A stretch of DNA of 49,751 bases, from NCBI GenBank assembly GCA_947259975.1, contig CAMYOD010000049.1, positions 1 to 49,751 of the forward strand. Reading direction: 5' to 3'. Below, in pieces: positions 26,803 to 33,737 of this stretch. Position 1 is the stretch's first letter. Each line of letters starts with the position of its first letter. The notes below the pieces were generated by a model. That model worked only from the letters and a program-made list of their open reading frames with translations. It ran no database searches and had not been told where the DNA came from. This DNA is from an uncultured Gammaproteobacteria bacterium. GTDB lineage: Bacteria; Pseudomonadota; Gammaproteobacteria; HyVt-429. Both the position numbers and the translations under genes were made by a program.

Positions 26803-27696
26803 CTACTCTTCGCAGACGTAGTAGATGGCGTGCAGGGGATCGGATTCGGGGGGCTGGCCGAGACCGATGAGTCCCTGCCCGGTGATGCGTGCGGTATCGC
26901 GGCGGATGAACTGTTCCTCGCCGCTGCCGTCGCGCAGACAGCTCCCGTTGGTGCTCTTGTCGATGAGATAGAATTTGCCGCGACGGAATTCCACATGCGC
27001 GTGCAGGCGGGATATAAGGGCGTCCTGCACCACCAGGTCGCTGTCGTCGCCGCGACCGATGCTCACTTGTGGATTATCCTTGTCGACGATCACTTCATCG
27101 TTGCGGTAGCGTAATCGCAGACGTTGCATCGGCGCCCGGTCGGGTTCGTCCCAGCCCGGGTTGGTGATCATGCGGGTGGCGTCTTCCCCTTCCCACATGA
27201 CCTCGTAGACCTCTACGTCCTCCTTCTTGCCGCGCACCGGGGTGACATCGATTTTGCGTGCCGCCGCCTGCCACTCCGGCGACATACCCTGCAGGGTCTC
27301 GCCGGTGGTGACGATCTGGGCGGCCTTGGCGAGGGTGGACATGCGGTTGGCCATGTGTACCGTGGTGCCGAAGATATCGTCCTGTTCCAGCATGACGCGG
27401 CCGAAATTAAAGCCCACCCGGATCGAGAGCGGTAGATTGCCGGCGTCGGCGGCTTCATTGACGGCGCGCTGCATGGTGGCCGCCGACGCGGCGGCGTCGT
27501 CCGCGATGGGGAAAGTGGCCAGGATACCGTCGCCCATGGTCTTGATCACGGCGCCGCTGTGCTCGAACACCGCATTGGCCATGACGTCCAGGCAACGGGC
27601 CACCGCCTCCTGGCCGCCGGTATCGCCCATGACCTCATAGAGCTTCGTGCTGCCGACGACATCGGCAAACAGAACTGCAAGCGTGGAATTAGCCAT
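26803..27696 (-). CDS. class III adenylate/guanylate cyclase with C-terminal FHA domain
   Basis: A soluble cyclase that should make cAMP, with a phosphothreonine-binding domain. The catalytic domain (1-165) has the first metal aspartate in LFADVVGSTK, and AVIKTMGDGILATF with the adenine-specifying Lys and second metal Asp. DDIFGTTVHMANRM has the adenine-selecting Asp and the transition-state Arg. The conserved transition-state Asn (V-N-x-A-x-R in the family) reads His here. The FHA domain (about 200-295) is intact: VSIGRGDDSDLVV, ISRLHAHV and STNGSCL. No Ser/Thr kinase partner is in the window. cpdA, which would destroy cAMP, is 20 kb away. It lies 116 bases after the tad-like genes, same strand. 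Confidence 0.9.
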   Translation of the reverse strand: MANSTLAVLFADVVGSTKLYEVMGDTGGQEAVARCLDVMANAVFEHSGAVIKTMGDGILATFPIADDAAASAATMQRAVNEAADAGNLPLSIRVGFNFGRVMLEQDDIFGTTVHMANRMSTLAKAAQIVTTGETLQGMSPEWQAAARKIDVTPVRGKKEDVEVYEVMWEGEDATRMITNPGWDEPDRAPMQRLRLRYRNDEVIVDKDNPQVSIGRGDDSDLVVQDALISRLHAHVEFRRGKFYLIDKSTNGSCLRDGSGEEQFIRRDTARITGQGLIGLGQPPESDPLHAIYYVCEE

Positions 27697-27812
27697 AGGC
27701 AGGCGTGACGTCGATATGCATCTTAAATCGCGCGGATTCCGTTATTCGCGAGTGAATGACCTAATTATAGGCGCCGGGAGGGGTTATTCGCCAGCGGCCG
27801 GTCAATATTGGC

Positions 27813-29150
27813 TCACAAGCTCAGGCGCAGAATGGCACCGGCGAGGCGCTCGAAGCAAGGTTCCAGCTCGGCGTCGGTGGCGGCGAAGCAATACTCGCCC
27901 CGGGGTTGATCCGGATCATAGGTGTCCGCGTCGTCCACATTCGCCATGCGCTTGAGGATGGGCTCACCAATCTCACCATCTGGTCCTGCGGGGGTCTGCA
28001 GGCGAAAGCCGAGCCCGAGGGTGAAAACAAAAATGCCCTCGTTGCGTGCCGTTGTGGCCATATCTTCTGCGAGGTTACGGGAGATCCGGTTCAGGTTGGC
28101 AAAGTTTACGGTGTTGTTAGTTGGCCGCCGTGGGTGCGCGGGATTCACGTTCAGGAACTCGTTCTCGGTGATGTCGTGGGGGTTATAGAATTGGGGTACC
28201 CCCGCCACTTCGCTCGGGATACTGAAGTTTTTCCAAAAGGGACTGGGCGCAGCCTGATTGGTTCGGTCGTAGCGGTAGAGTCCACGCGGACTCCCCGTTG
28301 ATCCATCACCACCGGAGCGTATCGAGCCACCGTACGATTGATTACCTTCGCCGGGAAAAACGAAGGATGAGGCGAAGGTATTGGGGGAGCCGTCGGCGAA
28401 AAACACGATGACCCGCAGCGTCGAACGATTGACCGGATCGATGGAATTGAGCTGATCGCGGGCGTTCCAGAAACCTTCTGCGAAATTGGTGTGGCCGGTA
28501 AAGGAGTAGGTTTCGATGTCGGCAATAATGGCGTCGCGGTCATGGCCTCGATCGACCGTTTCAACGGGCTCGTCGACCTCCGCGCCGGAGGCATAGTGAA
28601 TGAGTGCCATGCGATCGGTGCTGGGGGAGAATTTTCTGACAAACCCCTGTGCGGCATCCTTAACCCGCTCGCCGACCCCGCTCATGGACCCAGTGGTATC
28701 GATTACGAAGGACAGATCCAGGTCCTTGCGTATTACCTGGGCGGCGCCGTTGACGGTGATGTCGTCGAAGCCCATTACCTGCATGAAGGTGTTCTCCCGG
28801 TTCGCGGAGCCGGACACGTCGATGGTGATCTCGCCGTCGTTGAACTGGATCTGCGGGTCGTTGAACACCGGCGTGGCACCGAGATAACCGGTGGGGAAGT
28901 TGGCGGCGAAAAACTTCTGTGCCGCCGCCACCGCGTTGCTAATCTGTTCGCCCTGGCTGGCGCCCTGGGACACGGCGCGCGCCGCGGCAACCCCGGCGGC
29001 GTCCAGGGCCGTGTTCAGTTTCGCCCGTACGCCGTAGGCCATGCCGGAGTCGATGGCGAGGCCGATCATGCCGATGAGGGTCACCATGCCCACCGCGGTG
29101 AGCACCAGCACGAAGCCCTTGGGTTGTTTCGACCAGCGCGTTCTATTCAT
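27813..29150 (-). CDS. TadG-like pilus assembly protein with VWA domain
   Basis: A 445-residue secreted or inner-membrane-anchored protein. The N-terminus has the prepilin-like hydrophobic helix of Tad proteins (KGFVLVLTAVGMVTLIGMIGLAIDSG, about 11-36), followed by the coiled region DAAGVAAARAV. A von Willebrand A domain begins near 145 with a MIDAS motif DTTGS (DLSFVIDTTGSMSG) and runs to the C-terminus, interrupted by a Gly/Ser/Asn-rich insert (about 255-340). TadG-VWA proteins sit at the periplasmic or surface side of tight-adherence pili. It is the last of three consecutive Tad-type genes; no ATPase, secretin or prepilin peptidase is in the window. Confidence 0.88.
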   Translation of the reverse strand: MNRTRWSKQPKGFVLVLTAVGMVTLIGMIGLAIDSGMAYGVRAKLNTALDAAGVAAARAVSQGASQGEQISNAVAAAQKFFAANFPTGYLGATPVFNDPQIQFNDGEITIDVSGSANRENTFMQVMGFDDITVNGAAQVIRKDLDLSFVIDTTGSMSGVGERVKDAAQGFVRKFSPSTDRMALIHYASGAEVDEPVETVDRGHDRDAIIADIETYSFTGHTNFAEGFWNARDQLNSIDPVNRSTLRVIVFFADGSPNTFASSFVFPGEGNQSYGGSIRSGGDGSTGSPRGLYRYDRTNQAAPSPFWKNFSIPSEVAGVPQFYNPHDITENEFLNVNPAHPRRPTNNTVNFANLNRISRNLAEDMATTARNEGIFVFTLGLGFRLQTPAGPDGEIGEPILKRMANVDDADTYDPDQPRGEYCFAATDAELEPCFERLAGAILRLSL

Positions 29151-29168
29151 CGGGTTTCATGTCCGCAG

Positions 29169-29714
29169 TTAAAACACCGTCATGGAATAGAGATCGTCTT
29201 CCAGGTCGACGAAGCCGGTGAAAATGATGTCATAGTCATAGAAGATTTCCACCGCATTGATCACCTCATTCGCCGCGAGCGCCACCGGCGGGTCATCGGT
29301 GGTGGGGTTACCGTTGATACTGCAGGTGCCGCTGATCCATGTGCCGCAGTCGGGCCAGATCTCGCTGGGCGGATCGTAGGCGGCGATCCGGCGTCGGTGC
29401 TGTTCGAGAATCTCCGCCTGCCCGCCACCGCGGCCGATGAGGCGCGTAATATAAATTACCCCGTTCTGATCCATGTCCAGGGCGGCGGCGGTGCTGGCCA
29501 GCGCCTCCATGATGTCCGCCGGCGCGCTGGCGCTGCGCGCGGCGAGATTCGCGCCCTCGCGGCCCATATTGACGATCAGATTGTTGGCATACAGGGCGCG
29601 GGCGACTTCAAACACCGCGAACACCATGAAGATCATGAACGTCACCACCAGGGCCATCTCGACCATGGCGAGACCCCGTTGGGTGCCGGGGCCTGGCTGG
29701 TTGCGCCGCATCAT
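29169..29714 (-). CDS. TadE-like pseudopilin
   Basis: A 181-residue TadE-family protein with the motif RGLAMVEMALVVTFMIFMVFAVFEVARALY: a basic segment, the G-L-A-M-V-E cleavage-type sequence with Glu at +5, and a hydrophobic helix (about 17-40). The C-terminal part has two cysteines (PDCGTW, GTCSINGN) that could form a disulfide in the periplasm. The start overlaps the stop of the upstream TadE gene by four bases (ATGA), and VWA-TadG follows after 18 bases. TadE and TadF-type minor pseudopilins are processed by a TadV-type peptidase, which is not in the window. Confidence 0.87.
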   Translation of the reverse strand: MMRRNQPGPGTQRGLAMVEMALVVTFMIFMVFAVFEVARALYANNLIVNMGREGANLAARSASAPADIMEALASTAAALDMDQNGVIYITRLIGRGGGQAEILEQHRRRIAAYDPPSEIWPDCGTWISGTCSINGNPTTDDPPVALAANEVINAVEIFYDYDIIFTGFVDLEDDLYSMTVF

Positions 29715-30211
29715 GATGTGGGGAACTCCTCGTTACGCATGGTGGAGCTGACCCCGAAGAGGTACTCACCGTCATCGAAGAAGGGTTTCAGGAACGGTGT
29801 CAGCACCGGCCAGTTGCAATTGACCTGCACGATAATGATGTCGCCGGGATTGCCGAAGGACTCACCCACGTCCACCTGCACACCGCCTTGCAGCGCCTTG
29901 ATCTCGACCACCGGCTCCATGTAGTCATAGAGCCCCAGGGAACTGCGGCGCATGCGCTCGATCACCGCCGCGTAACGATCGCCTTCCTCGTCCGGATCCA
30001 GGTCGGCGCGCCCGGTGACGGCGTAACGGGTCGCGTCCCGCACCGCATGTTGCATGGTCAGGTTGGCGAAGCCCATGAGGCTCAAGTCGATGATGGTGAA
30101 CAGCAGGGAGAGGAACAGGGCGGTGACCAGGGCGGCCTCGACCAGCGCAGCACCCCGCTGCGTGGCGCGCGGAGCACCTAACGTCTGACGATGCCATGGT
30201 CGATTCGGCAC
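29711..30211 (-). CDS. TadE-like pseudopilin (first of the pair)
   Basis: A 166-residue TadE-family protein from the GTG at 30211. The signature QRGAALVEAALVTALFLSLLFTIIDLSLMGFANL contains the G-A-A-L-V-E cleavage region and one membrane helix, followed by a periplasmic domain with LTMQHAVRDATRYAVTGR typical of the family. The frame is open upstream to 30571, but that part is Arg/Pro-rich and not family-like. The GTG is the only sensible start ahead of the helix, although no strong Shine-Dalgarno is visible. It is the promoter-proximal gene of the three-gene Tad-type set. Confidence 0.82.
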   Translation of the reverse strand: MPNRPWHRQTLGAPRATQRGAALVEAALVTALFLSLLFTIIDLSLMGFANLTMQHAVRDATRYAVTGRADLDPDEEGDRYAAVIERMRRSSLGLYDYMEPVVEIKALQGGVQVDVGESFGNPGDIIIVQVNCNWPVLTPFLKPFFDDGEYLFGVSSTMRNEEFPTS

Positions 30212-30629
30212 GAACCCAATAGCGGTTCGCGGCCGGGTGGTTTTGTGTGCCGCCGCCAAGTTGTTTTCCTCGTGGGCCGACCCCGGGGCCCGATTGCAGG
30301 TGTGTGATGGGCGGACCTGTCGTAGTGTTCCTAGCCCCGATTCCTGCGCCCATTTTAGGCGCGGGCAAACTGCACTGTCCAGAGTAAAACCGCTTGACAA
30401 GCCTTGGAATATCATCGCCTTAAGTGTGCCTGCGGGTGTTATCGGCAGCATTTCGGGCCGCATCCGTGGCGCCCGCCCAACACACCATCCACGGCACGTG
30501 AATGGAATTTCACCGCCGCGGCGACTAAAACTAAACCAGGGTCGGCCGATAGCCATGACAGGGATGCTCACCCGGCGAGCATGGGTGATTTAGCATCGTA
30601 TACCGGGCCGGCAGTCTTCCGAGGACCTG
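30212..30629. other. intergenic region between tad-like genes and the diguanylate cyclase
   Basis: These 418 bases separate divergent genes and must hold both promoters. A TTGACA at 30394-30399 on plus lacks a good -10 at the right distance (CCTTAA with an 18-base spacer at best). A nested pair of hairpins lies at 30563-30597. No gene is convincing here. Confidence 0.45.
30563..30597 (+). promoter_or_regulatory. alternative hairpins in the diguanylate cyclase leader
   Basis: GATGCT (30563-30568) pairs with AGCATC (30592-30597), and CACCC (30569-30573) with GGGTG (30583-30587). A different hairpin pairs ATGCTC (30564-30569) with GAGCAT (30577-30582). The two structures exclude each other. They end 32 bases before the start codon. 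Confidence 0.35.
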
Positions 30630-31499
30630 ATGAATTCATCGATTTTGGCACCCGTCATGCTGGCTGGAACCTCGCTTCTGGGTGTCGCCCTCGTGGTCAC
30701 GAGCCGCATCGTCAGGAATATCCCGGTCAATCGCCGTGAGTGGCAGTTGCTGCGTGGCTTCGTGGTCCTGTTTATCCTCGGCTACCTGGCCTATGCCTAT
30801 TCCCTCTGGCGTGAGGTGCCGATCGCCGGCGACGCGTTGATCACCAGCGTGTTTTTCTTTGGTGCCTGTTTCGTGCTCATCGTCTCCATCATGAGCCAGC
30901 GTAGTATTACCGCACTGAATCGCATGATCGTGCTCGAGCGAAATGTGATTACGGATCACCTGATGGGTATCTATAATCGGCGCTTCCTGGATCGGCAACT
31001 CGACAAGGAATTCGCGCGCTCACGGCGTTACGGCAGCCCGTTGTCGTTGCTGCTGCTCGATATCGATCGTTTCAAGGAGATCAACGATCAATGTGGGCAT
31101 CAGGTCGGTGACGCGGTGCTGCGGGAGGTCGCCGAGCAGATCCGCTCGACCGTGCGCGAGTCGGATTATGTCGGTCGTTTCGGCGGCGAGGAGTACTTGA
31201 TTATCCTGACCGAGACCAAAGGTCCGGAAGCGGCCCGCCTGGCGGAGAAATTACGCCGGCGTTTCGAGGCGGCAATACTGCTACCGGCACTCTATTGTCC
31301 GACGGAGAAGGATATCAAACGCACCGTGAGTATTGGTGTGACATCCTTTGACCCAAAGCGACACCGGCGCGCAACCGACCTGATCGAAGCGGCGGATGCG
31401 GCCCTGTATCGGGCCAAGCACGCCGGTCGCAACCGGATCATCACCAGCACCGAGTTCCATGCGCAGGGCAAAGTGGTCCCGGTACGGGCCGCGCGCTGA
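30630..31499 (+). CDS. membrane diguanylate cyclase (GGDEF family)
   Basis: Makes c-di-GMP from two GTP. The 289-residue protein has three membrane helices (about 5-25, 40-60, 70-90), a short linking helix and a GGDEF domain from about 105. The DIDRFKEINDQCGHQVGD segment carries the metal and GTP residues. The active-site loop reads GGEEY in place of GGDEF/GGEEF; Tyr in the last place is usually tolerated. The inhibitory I-site RESD lies five residues before it, so product feedback is expected. The ATG follows GAGGACC. Its TGA stop abuts the stop of the convergent nitroreductase (TGATCA). Confidence 0.94.
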   Translation: MNSSILAPVMLAGTSLLGVALVVTSRIVRNIPVNRREWQLLRGFVVLFILGYLAYAYSLWREVPIAGDALITSVFFFGACFVLIVSIMSQRSITALNRMIVLERNVITDHLMGIYNRRFLDRQLDKEFARSRRYGSPLSLLLLDIDRFKEINDQCGHQVGDAVLREVAEQIRSTVRESDYVGRFGGEEYLIILTETKGPEAARLAEKLRRRFEAAILLPALYCPTEKDIKRTVSIGVTSFDPKRHRRATDLIEAADAALYRAKHAGRNRIITSTEFHAQGKVVPVRAAR

Positions 31500-32111
31500 T
31501 CAATCCGCGGCGGCCAGCGGCGTCGCCCAGCTACCCAGAAAGGCGAATTCACCGACCGCCTGTCGCTCACGGGGGCTGAGTTCCTTTTCCCGCACCTCGG
31601 CGTCCAGCTCCTGGGCCGCGGCCGGGTACCCGATCGCAATCATCGCCATGCATTCATAACGCTCCGGGATGCTGAATTCAGTTCGCGCCCGGTCCGCATC
31701 GAAGCCGCCCATCTGGTGGGCAGCGAGACCCAGGGTGAGGGCCTGCAGACAGAGATTCTCGCTCGCGGCACCGGTGTCGTGTTGCCCCCAGCGATTGGGT
31801 TTCTGGTTGTATTCGAAAATCGAGTCGGCACAGGACAGCATCAGCACCGGCACGTCCTTGACCCAGGCCTGATTGCCCTCGCTGAGGCAAGCGAAGGCCC
31901 GTTGCCAACTTGCCGCGTCGCGTTGCCGGTCCCAGACCAGATAGCGCCAGGGTTGCGCATTGAAGCAGGACGGTGCCCAGCGGGCCGCCTCGAGCAGTGC
32001 GATCAGGTCCTGGGCCGCCACGGCGCGGGTGGGGTCGAAGGCGCGCGGACTCCAGCGCCGCGCCATGAGTTCATGGATGGGCCGGGATACCTGGGCGGGT
32101 TTTTCGATCAT
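31500..32111 (-). CDS. nitroreductase family protein
   Basis: A 203-residue FMN-dependent oxidoreductase fold. FMN-binding residues are visible in ARRWSPRAFDP (Arg-Arg-Ser near the N-terminus) and RWAPSCFNAQPWRYLVW. ASENLCLQALTLGLAAHQMGGFD and IAIGYPA are also family features. The ATG at 32111 follows GTAAGGAACA; an earlier in-frame GTG/ATG at 32150 is less likely. It lies upstream of doxX on the minus strand, separated by a strong GC hairpin. DoxX-nitroreductase pairs under a LysR regulator are common in redox or electrophile stress, an inference for this case. Confidence 0.92.
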   Translation of the reverse strand: MIEKPAQVSRPIHELMARRWSPRAFDPTRAVAAQDLIALLEAARWAPSCFNAQPWRYLVWDRQRDAASWQRAFACLSEGNQAWVKDVPVLMLSCADSIFEYNQKPNRWGQHDTGAASENLCLQALTLGLAAHQMGGFDADRARTEFSIPERYECMAMIAIGYPAAAQELDAEVREKELSPRERQAVGEFAFLGSWATPLAAAD

Positions 32112-32155
32112 GGATTGTTCCTTACTGAAACGAGCGGTGGTTGTATGCACGGAGA

Positions 32156-32180
32156 CCCGGGCGCCGCGCGGGCGCCCGGG
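32156..32180 (-). terminator. 10-bp GC hairpin between doxX and the nitroreductase
   Basis: CCCGGGCGCC (32156-32165) and GGCGCCCGGG (32171-32180) are perfect inverted copies with a GCGCG loop. The stem lies 15 bases after the doxX stop in the direction of transcription and 44 bases before the nitroreductase start. No T-run follows, so it may weaken read-through or stabilise the doxX mRNA end. Confidence 0.5.
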
Positions 32181-32195
32181 GTAGCGAAGAGCGGG

Positions 32196-32618
32196 CTATT
32201 GCTCGCCGCAGCGGTCCTTACGTAGGCTGAACGGTCCCGAGCCGTAGGCGACGATATAGAGCATGGCGCCGAGTAGCCCCATGTTCTTGAAGAAGGCCCG
32301 CTGTTGCTCCATCATCTGCGCCGGCTCCAGACCCCAATAGGCGTGAAATACGAAGGTCACCGGCACGAGGAAGAGCGCGATGGCCAGTGCCGCCCAGCGG
32401 GCGTGCCAACCGAGTAAGATCATCAGGCCGCCACCTAACTCGATAATGATGGTCAGCACCAATAACAAGTCTGTCGCCGGCAGACCCTTGCTTTCCATGT
32501 AGCCGGCGGTGGCGGCGAAGGTAAATATCTTGCGGTAACCGGCGACGATGAAAATGTTCGCCAGCAGAATGCGTCCGAGCAGGGGGAAGTATTTGGTAGC
32601 AATATCACATGCGTTCAT
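32196..32618 (-). CDS. DoxX family membrane protein
   Basis: A 140-residue protein with four membrane helices (about 12-33, 48-68, 70-90, 112-132). The conserved start LLGRILLANIFIVAGYRKIFTF, and LVPVTFVFHAYWG in helix 3 and its loop, are DoxX features (YqjF/DoxD-like group). These proteins are linked to quinone or thiol redox in several bacteria. A GGAGGACAC Shine-Dalgarno precedes the ATG. The gene is divergent from the LysR regulator, which is its probable regulator. Confidence 0.92.
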   Translation of the reverse strand: MNACDIATKYFPLLGRILLANIFIVAGYRKIFTFAATAGYMESKGLPATDLLLVLTIIIELGGGLMILLGWHARWAALAIALFLVPVTFVFHAYWGLEPAQMMEQQRAFFKNMGLLGAMLYIVAYGSGPFSLRKDRCGEQ

Positions 32619-32801
32619 GGTGTCCTCCTAAGGTCTGGATGTTGTTGTCGTTATAACCGCCGCCGCCGCGAAGAGGGACGGCCACCCCGATGATACCGCG
32701 GGGCTGATGCTTCATCGGTTAACTCGACCTTTGATCGTTCACAAGCACTGAAGGTCTTAACGTGATGATACATTTGCCTAATGGGTGATAGAAGCGAATA
32801 A

Positions 32802-32830
32802 TTTCGAAAAAATCGTTCAAAGGTTTCGAA
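32802..32830 (+). promoter_or_regulatory. paired TTTCGAA sites before the LysR gene
   Basis: TTTCGAA occurs at 32802 and again at 32824, with centres 22 bases apart (two helical turns). Each contains the palindrome TTCGAA. They lie right before the lysR start in the lysR-doxX divergent region, where a LysR autoregulator would bind. Confidence 0.4.
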
Positions 32831-32831
32831 T

Positions 32832-33737
32832 ATGCGTCTGAATCTGGATGCACTGTATGTGCTGGATGCGATCGCGCGCAAGGGCAGCTTTGCCGCGGCG
32901 GCAGATGAATTGCACCGGGTGCCCTCGGCGTTGACCTACACCATCAAGAAGCTCGAACAGGACCTGGACGTGGAACTGTTCGACCGCAGTGGGCACCGCG
33001 CCCAGCTCACCGCCGCGGGTGCGGAGCTGTTGGCGGAAGGGCGCCATGTGCTGCGGGCGGCCCAGGAGCTGGAGTCGCGGATCAAACGCATCGCGACCGG
33101 TTGGGAGGGTCAACTGCGCATCGCAGTAGACGACATCGTTCCCTGGGCCGGCATCTATGACCTGGTCGAGGCGTTCTACGCCGGCGCGTCGGGTACGCGC
33201 CTGCGCCTGATGAGCGAGGTCTATGGTGGCAGCTGGGACGCACTGTTTGCGGAACGGGCCGATCTGGTGATCGGTGCCCCGGGCGATGCCCCGGCAGGCG
33301 GCGGCTACTCGACTTTCGAGCTGGGACGAGTGGAATTCGTCTTCGTCGTGGCACCGTCGCATCCACTGGCAAGCGCCGCGGAGCCGATCAGCAATGAAAC
33401 CGTACTGCAACACCGCGCCGTGTCCGTGGCCGACAGCTCGCGCCAACTACCGCCGCGCACCTCCGGGCTGCTGTCGGGCCAGGATGTGCTAACGGTGCCG
33501 AATCTCGCCGCCAAACGCGCGGCACAGTGCCGCGGTCTCGGGGCCGGGTATCTGCCGCGCTTCATCGCGGCGGCAGACATTGCCGCCGGGCGTCTCGTCG
33601 AGAAAGCGGTGGTGGAGGGCAAACCCGCGATTCAGCTATTCGTCGCCTGGCGCACAAATTGCCAGGGCCAGGCATTGGAGTGGTTTTTGGCGCGCCTGCG
33701 CCAACCCGACTGTATCGCCGGGCTGTTGAAAACCTAG
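32832..33737 (+). CDS. LysR family transcriptional regulator
   Basis: A 301-residue regulator. The N-terminal helix-turn-helix (1-60) reads DALYVLDAIARKGSFAAAADEL and PSALTYTIKKLEQDLDVELFDRSG. The linker helix and co-inducer domain follow (from about 90), with WEGQLRIAVDDIVPW, a form resembling regulators of the YhaJ/AaeR-like group. YhaJ-like regulators are often found beside DoxX (YqjF, YhaH) genes and sense aromatic electrophiles; the divergent doxX-nitroreductase pair fits this, but the assignment is inference. Its stop TAG is shared with the convergent gamma-glutamyltransferase gene (CTAG at 33734-33737). Confidence 0.94.
   Translation: MRLNLDALYVLDAIARKGSFAAAADELHRVPSALTYTIKKLEQDLDVELFDRSGHRAQLTAAGAELLAEGRHVLRAAQELESRIKRIATGWEGQLRIAVDDIVPWAGIYDLVEAFYAGASGTRLRLMSEVYGGSWDALFAERADLVIGAPGDAPAGGGYSTFELGRVEFVFVVAPSHPLASAAEPISNETVLQHRAVSVADSSRQLPPRTSGLLSGQDVLTVPNLAAKRAAQCRGLGAGYLPRFIAAADIAAGRLVEKAVVEGKPAIQLFVAWRTNCQGQALEWFLARLRQPDCIAGLLKT

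Noticed and set aside
28491..29924. 477-residue plus-strand open frame across the Tad-type genes
   Set aside because: It runs antisense across three well-supported genes and its His/Gly/Arg-rich composition is that of a reverse-frame shadow.
30212..30629. Known c-di-GMP riboswitch before the diguanylate cyclase
   Set aside because: The conserved core of the GEMM classes is not recognisable; only the alternative hairpins are reported.
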